Below, piece after piece: positions 54,082 to 63,320 of a stretch of DNA of 64,000 bases. A program made the position numbers and the translations under genes. Numbering within the stretch: the stretch's first letter is position 1; each line of letters starts with the position of its first letter. Source of the stretch: Paenibacillus_E sp052115445 (GTDB lineage Bacteria; Bacillota; Bacilli; Paenibacillales; NBRC-103111); the NCBI RefSeq assembly GCF_052115445.1, contig NZ_JBFRGR010000001.1, forward strand, positions 186,001-250,000, in the 5' to 3' direction. The notes below the pieces were generated by a model. The model ran no database searches and was not told the origin of the DNA. It saw nothing but the letters and a program-made list of their open reading frames with translations.

Positions 54082-54768
54082 TTATCGCGACTGTCGAAAC
54101 CGCTGCGAGTATTCCTTGGCCTGATCTACTGTCGAGACGCGATTGCGACTCCAATCCAGTAAAATCCGATCAATATACCGGAAATGGACTTTCCCAGCAA
54201 ACACAGCTTCCTTCAAAGCTGTCATGATCAACTCTTCTTTGTACATGTCTTTGTCCAGCCAATTGCTGATCGTTTCCAGCTCCATTGGCGTTAGCGGTCT
54301 AGCGAATTCATTTTCGATCGTTGTATAAATGTTCTTCACGCGCTCATCGCTAGGTGCATGCGTAATCGCCGCCAAATCTGCTAACTCTTGCAGTTGCTGC
54401 TCTGCCACGCGTTTTGCTAATTTCTTATAAAGCGGCGTCAGATTATACTGCTCGCTGCGAAACCCTGTTGTTTCGTGCGTTTCCTCATCGATTGTGATAA
54501 ATTGCTCACGAATCAGCTTCTGCACACTAGCAATAACGACATCTGGTGACGCCGACATCCGCTCCTGGATTTCATCCAGCGTCGGGAATGTGTTCCTATC
54601 CTTTTCAACAAAAGATATGAAATGAATCAGTGTCATGACGTCAACTTCACTCAAAAGCAGTGCGCGATAATGCTTGAGCAATAAACTCGGTACCGCGACA
54701 CTCCCCTCCAGGAAGCTATTCATTAGGATCGCTTCGACCTTCATCTGTGTATTAGATTGCGTACTCAT
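54082..54768 (-). CDS. dnaD: DNA replication initiation/restart protein DnaD
   Basis: A 228-residue DnaD: an N-terminal winged-helix oligomerisation domain (about 20-115) and a C-terminal DnaB_2/DnaD domain (about 130-210) with the YxxxIxNWL-like motif (METISNWLDKDM). It helps load the replicative helicase at the origin or at stalled forks. It follows asnS by 38 bases, the order seen in B. subtilis. Confidence 0.93.
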   Translation of the reverse strand: MSTQSNTQMKVEAILMNSFLEGSVAVPSLLLKHYRALLLSEVDVMTLIHFISFVEKDRNTFPTLDEIQERMSASPDVVIASVQKLIREQFITIDEETHETTGFRSEQYNLTPLYKKLAKRVAEQQLQELADLAAITHAPSDERVKNIYTTIENEFARPLTPMELETISNWLDKDMYKEELIMTALKEAVFAGKVHFRYIDRILLDWSRNRVSTVDQAKEYSQRFRQSR

Positions 54769-54806
54769 ACGTCTTTCCCCTTTCTCCCCATGGACAATGC
54801 CACTAT

Positions 54807-56096
54807 TTAAGGGTATAGACGGTATAACAAACGTGGGAATGGAATGGTTTCACGCACATGATCCAAACCGCAAATCCAAGCAACCGTGCGCTCTAAGCCT
54901 AAACCGAAACCAGAATGCGGCACAGTTCCATATTTGCGAAGATCCAAATACCATTGATACGCCTCTTGAGAAAGCTCGTGCTCCTTGAAGCGCTGTTCCA
55001 TCAATTCAGGGTCATCAATCCGTTGACTTCCCCCAATAATTTCGCCATAGCCCTCTGGCGCGATCATATCGGCACACAGCACGACTTCCGGACGGTTTGG
55101 ATCTGGTTTCATATAGAAAGCCTTAATCTCCGTTGGCCAGTGGGTGATAAACACCGGTGTTTCGTACTGAGCTGCAATAGCTGTTTCATGCGGAGCTCCG
55201 AAATCTTCGCCCCATTCGAATTCATGCCCATTCTTTTGCAAATAGTCAACAGCCTCATCGTACGTGATACGTGGGAAGCTGCCTTTTATTTTCTCTAGCT
55301 TCGATGTATCCCGCTCCAACGTTTCAAGTTCAGCCTGGCAATTGGCCAAGACCGTCTGCACGATATGAGATACGAATTGCTCCTGCACCTCAAGGTTCTC
55401 TACGTGATCCACGAACGCCATCTCTGGCTCGATCATCCAGAACTCGATGAGATGTCTCCGTGTCTTGGATTTCTCTGCACGGAAGGTAGGACCGAAGGAA
55501 TAAACGCGGCCTAGTGCCATCGCAGCTGCTTCCATGTATAACTGTCCGCTTTGCGTCAAGAAGGCATCTTCATCGAAATATTTTGTATGGAACAAGTTCG
55601 TCGTGCCTTCGCAAGAGGATGGTGTCAAAATTGGCGGATCCACCAAATGAAACCCTCTATCATTGAAGAACGCTTGTACCGCTTTGATAATTTCTGCGCG
55701 AATCACAAGAACTGCACGCTGACGCGGGCTCCGAATCCACAAGTGACGATTGTCCATTAGGAAATCAACGCCATGTTCCTTCGGTGTAATCGGATACTCT
55801 TCGGTGATTTGAATGATTTCTACGCCAGTCACGTCGAGTTCGAAACCGCCTTTGGAGCGAGTGTCTTCTTTTACATTTCCCGTTATGTATAAGGAGCTCT
55901 CTTGGGTTAGCTTAGAAGCTGCCTCCCACACCTCTTCACTCACTTCGCTTTTAACAACAACACCTTGTATATATCCCGAACCGTCACGAAGCTGCAAAAA
56001 CTGAATTTTACCACTTGAGCGTTTCTTGTTAAGCCAACAGCCGATAGTAACGGACTCGCCGACATGATGTTTCACTTCACCTATTGTACTTTTCAT
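54807..56096 (-). CDS. asnS: Asparaginyl-tRNA synthetase
   Basis: A 429-residue class IIb synthetase: an N-terminal OB-fold anticodon domain (about 15-110) and a catalytic core with motif 2 (FRAEKSKTRRHLIEFWMIEPE) and motif 3 (GLGLERTVAWICGLDHVRETIPFPR). The length and the HVRETIPFPR ending favour AsnRS over AspRS. GAGGAAGG precedes the ATG. It is the first of an asnS-dnaD pair. Confidence 0.96.
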   Translation of the reverse strand: MKSTIGEVKHHVGESVTIGCWLNKKRSSGKIQFLQLRDGSGYIQGVVVKSEVSEEVWEAASKLTQESSLYITGNVKEDTRSKGGFELDVTGVEIIQITEEYPITPKEHGVDFLMDNRHLWIRSPRQRAVLVIRAEIIKAVQAFFNDRGFHLVDPPILTPSSCEGTTNLFHTKYFDEDAFLTQSGQLYMEAAAMALGRVYSFGPTFRAEKSKTRRHLIEFWMIEPEMAFVDHVENLEVQEQFVSHIVQTVLANCQAELETLERDTSKLEKIKGSFPRITYDEAVDYLQKNGHEFEWGEDFGAPHETAIAAQYETPVFITHWPTEIKAFYMKPDPNRPEVVLCADMIAPEGYGEIIGGSQRIDDPELMEQRFKEHELSQEAYQWYLDLRKYGTVPHSGFGLGLERTVAWICGLDHVRETIPFPRLLYRLYP

Positions 56097-56167
56097 TTAC
56101 ATTCCTTCCTCTCTACTTACTGAGATTCCATTCTATTGTACACTATTTCATGATTTCCACGAAACCA

Positions 56168-57376
56168 TCAACGGGGCAACGATTGCACGAGTTCGTATGT
56201 ATCTTGGGCGATGACCCATTCCTCATTGGTCGGAACCACCAGAACTTCAACCCGTGAACCAAGCTTCGTAATTCGCTTTTCTATCCCTCTACCATGCAGG
56301 TTCGCTTCTTCATCAAAATCAACCCCAAGGAAGCTCAAGCCCTCGCATACCGCTTTACGCAGCGGCGCGGAATTCTCGCCTACGCCTGCGGTAAACATGA
56401 TCGCATCGACGCCATTCATCGCCGCGGCGTAAGCCCCGATATATTTGCGCAGCCGATACGCATACATTTCAAAAGCCAAGGTAGCGTTCTTATCGCCCGC
56501 TTCCACAGCTTCCATGATCTCCCGCATGTCGCTGGAGATCCCTGAGATCGCCTGCAGGCCGCTATGCTTATTCAGCATTGAGCTCACCTCGCCGATCGTC
56601 AAATCCTCCTTGCCCATCACATAGGGCACGATGGCAGGATCCAGATCGCCGCTGCGCGTGCCCATCATCAGACCTTCGAGCGNGGTCATCCCCATGCTCG
56701 TGTCAACTGACTGGCCGCCCCATACAGCAGCGCAGGAAGCACCATTACCTATGTGACAGGTAATGAGCTTCAACTGCTCCAGCGGGCGTCCTAGGAAGGC
56801 AGCGGCACGCTCGCTCACGTACTTGTGCGACGTACCGTGGAATCCGTAGCGGCGCACCTTATGCTTCCGGTAAAGCGCCATCGGCACCGGATACAGGTAG
56901 GCTTTCGCCGGCATCGTCTGATGGAAGGCAGTGTCGAAGACGACAGCCTGCGGCACGCCAGGCATGTTCACTTCCACCGCCGAGATGCCAAGCATATGCG
57001 CCNGGTTGTGCAGTGGCGCCAAATCGAAGAGACGCCGAATCTCCTTCTTCACCTCGTCCGTGACGAGGACGGAGCTCTTGAAGGATTCGCCGCCGTGGAC
57101 GACACGGTGGCCAACAGCATCAATCTGTGAGATGGCGGTCAACACGCCATGCTCCGGATGGACAAGTACATCCAGCACTCTGCGGATGGCTGTTGTATGC
57201 TCTAGAATTTCATCCACCTTGTGAAATTCGGGTTTGCCCGCTGGTTCGTGCAAAAGGATAGCGGTATCCATCCCAATGCGTTCTACTCTACCCTTGGCCA
57301 GTACAGTTGCATTTTCCATATCATACAATTGATATTTCACTGATGAACTGCCAGCATTTATAACCAGAATATTCAT
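56168..57376 (-). CDS. ackA: Acetate kinase
   Basis: A 402-residue acetokinase. Visible motifs are NAGSSSVKYQL at the start, GHRVVHGGE (near 90), GFHGTSHKYVSERA (near 180) and HIGNGASCAAV (near 206). It interconverts acetate and acetyl phosphate, yielding ATP in overflow metabolism. Its ATG overlaps the upstream hydroxyacyl-CoA dehydrogenase stop (ATGA). Two ambiguous bases (56683, 57003) leave residues undefined. Much of the middle is GC-rich. pta is not in the window. Confidence 0.95.
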   Translation of the reverse strand: MNILVINAGSSSVKYQLYDMENATVLAKGRVERIGMDTAILLHEPAGKPEFHKVDEILEHTTAIRRVLDVLVHPEHGVLTAISQIDAVGHRVVHGGESFKSSVLVTDEVKKEIRRLFDLAPLHNXAHMLGISAVEVNMPGVPQAVVFDTAFHQTMPAKAYLYPVPMALYRKHKVRRYGFHGTSHKYVSERAAAFLGRPLEQLKLITCHIGNGASCAAVWGGQSVDTSMGMTXLEGLMMGTRSGDLDPAIVPYVMGKEDLTIGEVSSMLNKHSGLQAISGISSDMREIMEAVEAGDKNATLAFEMYAYRLRKYIGAYAAAMNGVDAIMFTAGVGENSAPLRKAVCEGLSFLGVDFDEEANLHGRGIEKRITKLGSRVEVLVVPTNEEWVIAQDTYELVQSLPR

Positions 57377-58245
57377 AGTCGGTCACCATCCTTGTCGTAA
57401 CGGAAGAAACCTTCTCCCGTCTTCGCGCCAAGATGCCCTGCACGTACCATTTGTTTCAGCAAATACGAAGGCCGGTATTTGATATCGCCATATTCACGGA
57501 ACATGCCCTCTAGCGCAGCCAATACGGCATCCAGCCCGAACCGATCACACATCTCCAATGGACCATGCTTGAAATCATAGCCGATACGCATGGCTTGATC
57601 GATATCTTCCGCAGAGGCGACACCTTCGGATAAAGTATGCAGCGCCTCGTTAATCAATGTACAGATCAATCTCGTCGTTATGTAGCCAGGCGATTCATTG
57701 ACTTTGATACTCTTTTTGGTGAGTACATCGTCAACAAACTGACGTGTAAGATTATAAGTCTCGTCCGACGTTTTCATCGCCCGTACGATTTCAACAAGAT
57801 TCACTTTGGCAACCGGATGTAGAAAATGCAAACCAATAACACGCTCTGGATGCGTCGTGATGGCTGCAATCTCCGTAACACTTAATGTAGAAGTATTCGT
57901 TGCTAGTATGATTTGAGGCGAGCATATTTGATTGAGCTGGAAAAAGACATGCTTTTTCGCATTCAAATCCTCTGAAATCGTTTCAATGACAAGCTCGCAG
58001 GAAGCCATGTCCTGAATCGAGTTAGCTCTTTTAATTTTCGAAAGGATGGATTTCTTCTCCGCTTCCGTCAAAGCCCAACGCTCAATTTGCTTATCTAAAC
58101 TGACCATTATAAGCTCAAACGCTCGGTCTAGCTTTTCTGTTGTTTTCTCAGCAAGAATGACATCAAGACCACGCGCGGCCAGCATTTCGGAAATACCCTG
58201 CCCCATCGTCCCTCCGCCAATGACACCTATCGTTCTAAACATCAT
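57373..58245 (-). CDS. 3-hydroxyacyl-CoA (3-hydroxybutyryl-CoA) dehydrogenase
   Basis: A 290-residue NAD-dependent enzyme. The Rossmann motif GVIGGGTMGQGI is at residues 7-18, the catalytic region GLHFLHPVAKV near 138, and the C-terminal dimer domain contains YDFKHGPLEMCDRFGLD. It reversibly oxidises 3-hydroxyacyl-CoA; the short-chain (butyryl) form, hbd/mmgB-like, is likely from length. AGAAGGAG precedes the ATG. Coupled to ackA by four bases. Confidence 0.9.
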   Translation of the reverse strand: MMFRTIGVIGGGTMGQGISEMLAARGLDVILAEKTTEKLDRAFELIMVSLDKQIERWALTEAEKKSILSKIKRANSIQDMASCELVIETISEDLNAKKHVFFQLNQICSPQIILATNTSTLSVTEIAAITTHPERVIGLHFLHPVAKVNLVEIVRAMKTSDETYNLTRQFVDDVLTKKSIKVNESPGYITTRLICTLINEALHTLSEGVASAEDIDQAMRIGYDFKHGPLEMCDRFGLDAVLAALEGMFREYGDIKYRPSYLLKQMVRAGHLGAKTGEGFFRYDKDGDRL

Positions 58246-58322
58246 AGCTTGTTTCTCCTTCTTCCGGACTTCTGCCTTCCTCTATAATTATATGTATCTT
58301 GCATACGTGTAGTAAAGCCAAG

Positions 58323-58349
58323 AACCGTTGACCTAATTGGCCAACGGTC
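58323..58349 (-). terminator. Weak terminator after the FtsH-like gene
   Basis: ACCGTTG and CAACGGT form a short stem about five bases after the stop, followed by only a weak T-rich run. Confidence 0.5.
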
Positions 58350-58353
58350 ATTA

Positions 58354-59859
58354 TTATGCACTTTGTGACACAGAAGCGTCAAATAATGTACGAAAAGTAT
58401 CACCTGAGAGTACTTCTTCCTTCATCAGAATAGCGAAAGAGTGCTCAAACACACTACGTTGCTCATCTAACATTTTCTTCGTACGCAGCATTAACGCATC
58501 CAGGATGGCAGCATTTTCTTTCATCAACTGTTCCTTCGTCACCATCTCACGATCAATAATACCTAAGCTGGTAAGTCCGGCATCCATCATGTTACGAACC
58601 ATGGAAAGCGATTGTTCGAAATCGTTGCGAGACCCCGTACTGCGACCTCCGTAAATCATTTCTTCCGCAGCCGCTCCACCAAGGGCAATCATGATCTGAT
58701 CTTCGATATAATTTTTCGTATATAAATAATGATCTTGCGGCGGATTATGTCGTACATACCCAAGCGCTTTACCACGCGGACTCACTGTGACCTGGGAAAC
58801 AGATCCCGGACGAACAAGCTCTGCAATAATAGCATGGCCTAATTCATGATAAGCCACACGTTCTTTCTCATCATTCGCTGTTTCTTTATCTGTTCGTTCA
58901 CCCATCATGACCTTATCAATCGCCGATGCCAAATGAGTCTGCTCAATCGCTGGGCTATCCTCACGCATCGCATAAATAGCAGCTTCATTCAGCACACCTT
59001 CGAGCTGCGCACCTGAGAAACCAAAGGTTTGATCAGCCGTTTGCTCCAACGTAACACCTTCAGCTAACGGTTTATTTTTTGCATGGATATGCAGAATAGC
59101 TAAGCGACCTTTTTTATCTGGCAGATCAACCTCGATATGCCGGTCAAAACGCCCAGGCCGCAGCAAAGCACTATCGAGCATTTCCTTCCGATTCGTCGCT
59201 GCAATGATAAGAATTCGTGGCGCTTCATTCGTATGAATACCATCCATTTCGGTTAACAGCTGATTCAATGTTTGGTCATACTCGCGCTGTTGTCCGCCTT
59301 CTCTTTTACCACCTATCACATCGATCTCATCAATAAAAATAATGGCATTATCCTTGCCCTCTTTAATAGCACGAGCCCTGGCATCTTTAAATAAATCACG
59401 TACTCGGCTTGCACCGACACCTACATACATCTCGACAAACTCACTACCTGAAGCAGCCATATAAACGGAGTTGGTGTAATGTGCAGATGCTTTCGCCATC
59501 AATGTTTTACCCGTCCCTGGAGGACCTGTTAGCAACAAACCTTTTAGAGGACGAATACCCAGCTTCTTAATTTCCTCATGCTTTATCAAGAAATCAAGTG
59601 CTTCCATCAATTCTTTCTTCGCCCGATCCTGTCCGCCAATTTCATCAAAGGTAAGGAAAGAAGGCGTGCGATTCTTGCTTTTCCGATCTCCTCCGCCTGC
59701 AGCAGCTCCGATACCGCCGCGGGTTTTCATCATATATAGTAACGAACCGCCAAGCACACTCACGAATAAGATGGGTAACACATTCACACCTTGAAAAGCT
59801 AAGAACACCAGAAGAACAGGAATAAATCCAATCCCAATTTCTTTATATATTTTACTCAT
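58354..59859 (-). CDS. FtsH-like AAA+ zinc metalloprotease lacking an external domain
   Basis: A 501-residue membrane protease. Two hydrophobic helices (about 10-27 and 29-45) are separated by only a few residues, so the usual FtsH external domain is missing. Walker A GPPGTGKT is at 112-119, Walker B FIDEID near 177, the pore motif FVEMYVGVGASRVRDLF near 141, arginine fingers in LLRPGRFDRHI, and the protease HELGH at 338-342. ATG 59859 follows GGAG and overlaps the upstream gene by eight bases. It likely degrades membrane or unfolded proteins with that neighbour. Confidence 0.9.
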   Translation of the reverse strand: MSKIYKEIGIGFIPVLLVFLAFQGVNVLPILFVSVLGGSLLYMMKTRGGIGAAAGGGDRKSKNRTPSFLTFDEIGGQDRAKKELMEALDFLIKHEEIKKLGIRPLKGLLLTGPPGTGKTLMAKASAHYTNSVYMAASGSEFVEMYVGVGASRVRDLFKDARARAIKEGKDNAIIFIDEIDVIGGKREGGQQREYDQTLNQLLTEMDGIHTNEAPRILIIAATNRKEMLDSALLRPGRFDRHIEVDLPDKKGRLAILHIHAKNKPLAEGVTLEQTADQTFGFSGAQLEGVLNEAAIYAMREDSPAIEQTHLASAIDKVMMGERTDKETANDEKERVAYHELGHAIIAELVRPGSVSQVTVSPRGKALGYVRHNPPQDHYLYTKNYIEDQIMIALGGAAAEEMIYGGRSTGSRNDFEQSLSMVRNMMDAGLTSLGIIDREMVTKEQLMKENAAILDALMLRTKKMLDEQRSVFEHSFAILMKEEVLSGDTFRTLFDASVSQSA

Positions 59860-60388
59860 TCGGCCACACTCCAATCTGGGAGATTCTTGGCAGCATGATA
59901 AATTTCGTCGCATCACCATCTGTTAATCGAATATAAACATTTTTCTCGTCCATTTCGCTGTCCACGTTCATTGTGGGCACACCATTTGCATACTTCTGTA
60001 AAGTTGCTGGTATATCCGCATAGTGCTTCGTTTCCATCGCTTGAGCGACCTCAAATAACGCTTTAGACCACCATTGATCCAGCTTGTCCGAGGATTGATT
60101 CTTTATTGTTATATTTACCGTACGCTTCCCGATAATCGATGAGCCTTCCTCTTTAATTAATTCAACAACTTGTCGTAAATTAGCGTCAGGCTTCAAAGTC
60201 AACTCAACATCCACTTGATTCGAGGAAAGTTTCATATTTGAATTCGTTACACCCGGTACCGTATTAATTATATGTGATAATGGATTTTCCATCGCAAAGC
60301 TTGTATAGGCGAACCAGCCTCCAAAAAGTACTCCAGCCGATATAATCACGCTCAAAATAACAGGTAAAACGCGTAGCTTCATCTTCAT
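59852..60388 (-). CDS. Single-span membrane protein with external domain, partner of the FtsH-like protease
   Basis: A 178-residue protein with one N-terminal helix (about 8-30) and an alpha/beta external domain (about 45-178). I do not recognise the family. It overlaps the FtsH-like gene by eight bases and supplies what the protease lacks: an external domain tethered by one helix. A split FtsH is inferred from this. The ATG is preceded by GTGGATG and an upstream AAAGG, so the ribosome site is moderate. Confidence 0.75.
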   Translation of the reverse strand: MKMKLRVLPVILSVIISAGVLFGGWFAYTSFAMENPLSHIINTVPGVTNSNMKLSSNQVDVELTLKPDANLRQVVELIKEEGSSIIGKRTVNITIKNQSSDKLDQWWSKALFEVAQAMETKHYADIPATLQKYANGVPTMNVDSEMDEKNVYIRLTDGDATKFIMLPRISQIGVWPNE

Positions 60389-60530
60389 AGGTAGGCATCC
60401 ACCTTTCTGTTAATGATAGTTTTGTATGCCTCGAAAGCAATACGTTAAGTATATCACTACATATACACGATATGCCTTATGTAAACAGTGGAAACACAAG
60501 AAAGTCATCATCATCGTCTAAAATACAATA

Positions 60531-60561
60531 AAAAAACTCAACCTTCTTATTGAAGGCTGAG
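60531..60561 (-). terminator. Terminator overlapping the 3' end of ypmB
   Basis: CTCAGCCTTC, loop AATAA, GAAGGTTGAG, then TTTTTT. The stem includes the final ypmB codons and the stop lies in its loop. Confidence 0.9.
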
Positions 60562-61035
60562 CCGATACGTATCCAGATAAGTACCATCTTTGAAAGTGTA
60601 GTAATCATAGAAATACCGCGTACCTCTATCTTCCTTCGTCTTATAAAATACTTCCCACACATAGTCATTTCCTAATTTGCCTGGTATGGCTCGCTCAATT
60701 TCACTGCTCGGCGCCTTTTTCAATACAGCAGCGCGGGCTTGCTCTTCAGTGAAGGCTTCCTCCGCCATTTCCGTATGAACATCTTCCGCTGATACCCAAG
60801 CAATTAAACGCTGTCCTAGCTTGTTCTCCCCATAAACAATCTGAAACGGCTCATCACCGTAGAAAAAATCCACTTTTGATGCCTTTGTCATCATACTTCC
60901 GACATAGGCTTTTTCAACAGCTACACGTTTCTCATCCCAGTGTTCGTTCTGCACATTCAGGTAGAATCGGCTAAACACGACACCCAGCGTTGCTACAATA
61001 AAAACGCCAAGTGTGATCGTTCGCTTCGCATTCAT
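60547..61035 (-). CDS. ypmB: DUF5590 membrane-anchored protein (YpmB-like)
   Basis: A 162-residue protein with an N-terminal signal-anchor (about 5-25) and an external PepSY-like domain (about 30-160) with paired EEAFTEEQARAAVLK and WEVFYKTKEDRGTRYFYDYYTFKDG segments, as in B. subtilis YpmB. Role unknown. ATG 61035 follows GGAGGTG. In B. subtilis ypmB is followed by aspB and asnS; here aspB is absent and three other genes stand between. Confidence 0.82.
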   Translation of the reverse strand: MNAKRTITLGVFIVATLGVVFSRFYLNVQNEHWDEKRVAVEKAYVGSMMTKASKVDFFYGDEPFQIVYGENKLGQRLIAWVSAEDVHTEMAEEAFTEEQARAAVLKKAPSSEIERAIPGKLGNDYVWEVFYKTKEDRGTRYFYDYYTFKDGTYLDTYRLSLQ

Positions 61036-61078
61036 AACTGCCGCGCACCTCCTCAAAACCACTTACTTTGCCGAAGCA

Positions 61079-62374
61079 TTAACCTTTTAGTCGATCAAAA
61101 CAACTTTCAAATTCACGCTTAATTTTCTCTTCATCTAAAGTAAGACACTCACCTTTACGGACGATCCACTTCCCATCCACGCACACATCAACGACATCTT
61201 TCGCACACGCGGAGTACACAATGTGGGAAACGAAGTCTGTCTTCGGAAGAAAATGAGGCTGATCAATATCCAGTCCGATGAAGTCTGCTTTCATGCCAGG
61301 CTCAAGTAAACCGACATCCTCCAGCCAAATGGATTCTGCTCCCATCCGAGTTCCAAGCAACAAGGCTTCTTTCGCAGGAATCGCTAATGGATCACCAGTT
61401 ACTCCTTTATGTATAAGAGCTGCCAATCGCATTTCCTCGAACATGTCCAAATTGTTATTGGATGCCGCTCCGTCTGTACCTAAAGAAACTTTAACGCCAG
61501 CACGTAATAATTCTGGAAGACGGGCTACACCGCTCGCAAGCTTGAGATTGCTGCCTGGATTGTGAGACACACGTACATCATATTGTTTGAGAATAGCTAT
61601 TTCTTCATCGTTCAAATGAACACCATGCGCAACAAGCGTTGGGCGAGTGAACACGCCTAGCTTTTCCAAATGCGCCACAGGTCTAGCGCCATACTGTTCA
61701 ACATTGGCTTCAACTTCACGGCGTGTTTCCGACATGTGCGTATGTATTGGAAGATTTAGATCATGTGCAGCTTGTACAATACGCTCGATATAATCTGGCG
61801 GACATGTGTAAGGGGCATGAGGAGACATCATCGTAGTAATTCTACCATCCGCCTTACCATGCCAGTTCTTTGCAAATTCAGTAGCTTCAATCAGCTTAGC
61901 TGTTTGCACATTTGGCGGACACAAACCGATCACACCGCGGGTCAAGACGCCGCGCATCCCCGATTCCTCAACCGCTAAGGCAACTTCATTCATATGGTCA
62001 TACATATCGACAAATGTCGTTGTGCCGCCTTTGATCATTTCAAGGATCGACAACCGCGTTCCCCATTTGACATCCTGCGAAGTAAATTTCCCTTCCATTG
62101 GCCACATTTTTTCCTCTAACCATACTTGCAGTGCTAAGTCGTCACCATAACCGCGGAGCAATGACATCGCAGCATGTCCATGTGTATTCACAAGTCCAGG
62201 CATGTACAGCTTATTCGTTCCGTCAATCACTTCATCGTAATTGTCTAACGGTTCAGGTACTTCAGTCCCAATGTATGTAATCTGACTGCCTTCAATAACC
62301 ATGCAGCCCTTGATCGATGTTTTGTCTTCCTTATTAGAAATAAAAATACCATTTGAAATTAATGTTTTTTTCAT
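61079..62374 (-). CDS. mtaD: 5-methylthioadenosine/S-adenosylhomocysteine deaminase
   Basis: A 431-residue amidohydrolase with metal ligands in NTHGHAAM (near 66) and later HTHMSET, HGVH and SLGTDGAASNN. It deaminates MTA or SAH to the inosine form, linking to recycling of sulfur metabolites. The MTA-based salvage genes lie elsewhere in the window. The substrate range cannot be fixed by sequence. The next gene downstream is ypmB. Confidence 0.9.
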   Translation of the reverse strand: MKKTLISNGIFISNKEDKTSIKGCMVIEGSQITYIGTEVPEPLDNYDEVIDGTNKLYMPGLVNTHGHAAMSLLRGYGDDLALQVWLEEKMWPMEGKFTSQDVKWGTRLSILEMIKGGTTTFVDMYDHMNEVALAVEESGMRGVLTRGVIGLCPPNVQTAKLIEATEFAKNWHGKADGRITTMMSPHAPYTCPPDYIERIVQAAHDLNLPIHTHMSETRREVEANVEQYGARPVAHLEKLGVFTRPTLVAHGVHLNDEEIAILKQYDVRVSHNPGSNLKLASGVARLPELLRAGVKVSLGTDGAASNNNLDMFEEMRLAALIHKGVTGDPLAIPAKEALLLGTRMGAESIWLEDVGLLEPGMKADFIGLDIDQPHFLPKTDFVSHIVYSACAKDVVDVCVDGKWIVRKGECLTLDEEKIKREFESCFDRLKG

Positions 62375-62632
62375 AGTAAAAAACCCTCTCTATGCTCATT
62401 CTATAAACAACTACTGCTCCATAAACTTTACATCTTCATGCCTCTAAAATCAAGGTAAGCAAAAGCTATTCACTTCATGTTAAGAAATTGTAAATATTCA
62501 CGGAATTTTCGTTGCGTTTGACCTTATGAGTATGATACTTTATTCATTGTGAGTTTTTTCTACAATTTGGTCAAACTCGATCCACAAATTCGTTCAAAAA
62601 CTTGTACATATAGTAAAAATTAGGAGGATTCT

Positions 62633-63259
62633 ATGACAACGTTATTCACCAGAAAGAACGAAGTCGATTTCTTGCAACTTCTTATCCGTGCTGCAGAGAA
62701 CGCCTTGCAAACTGCTCAACTGTTTCGCACTGCCATGATGGGTGATAAGCCACCAATTGAGTATGTAACAGCGATTCATGATCTTGAGCATGCAGGAGAC
62801 TCGATCACACATGACATTTTCAGAGGTTTGAACAAAGTCTTTATCACTCCTATTGATCGAGAAGATATCATGGTTCTTGCATCCAAGGTTGATGATGTTA
62901 CCGATGGTATTGAGGCTACGATTGCTCGTTTCGACTATTTAAATGTTTCTCATACGGATACCTACATGAAAGATTTTTCTGGTGTAATCGTAGACTCCTG
63001 TCAACATATGCTAGATGCTTTCAAGCTTTTAGCCAAGAAAAAATATATGCAAATTCCAGAACACACTGTGGCTATAAATAAGTTAGAGAATGATGGAGAT
63101 CGTTTGATGCGCGAAGGAATTCGTCAAATTTTTATCACGCGCAAAGATCCGTACGAAGATTTTAAACTCAAAGAAATTTACGAGCGTCTTGAAGAAACAA
63201 CCGATGCTTGTGAAGATGTTGCCAACATTCTTGACAGTGTAGTACTTCGCTACTCCTAA
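62633..63259 (+). CDS. DUF47 family Pit-accessory protein
   Basis: A 208-residue PhoU-like helical protein with repeated EHAGDSITHDIFR and KLENDGDRLMREGIR motifs carrying metal-binding acidic residues. DUF47 genes usually precede pit and are thought to modulate low-affinity phosphate uptake. AGGAGG stands seven bases before the ATG. It is followed after about 60 bases by pit. Confidence 0.9.
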   Translation: MTTLFTRKNEVDFLQLLIRAAENALQTAQLFRTAMMGDKPPIEYVTAIHDLEHAGDSITHDIFRGLNKVFITPIDREDIMVLASKVDDVTDGIEATIARFDYLNVSHTDTYMKDFSGVIVDSCQHMLDAFKLLAKKKYMQIPEHTVAINKLENDGDRLMREGIRQIFITRKDPYEDFKLKEIYERLEETTDACEDVANILDSVVLRYS

Positions 63260-63320
63260 GACACAACATGTCTCTGTGTACGAAGAAAGTTTTCCACTTG
63301 GAAAACGCTAGGAGGAACTC

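Noticed and set aside
326..57003. Ambiguous bases as signs of frameshift or pseudogenes
   Set aside because: All fourteen are isolated and flanking frames continue normally, so they look like base-call uncertainty or polymorphism.
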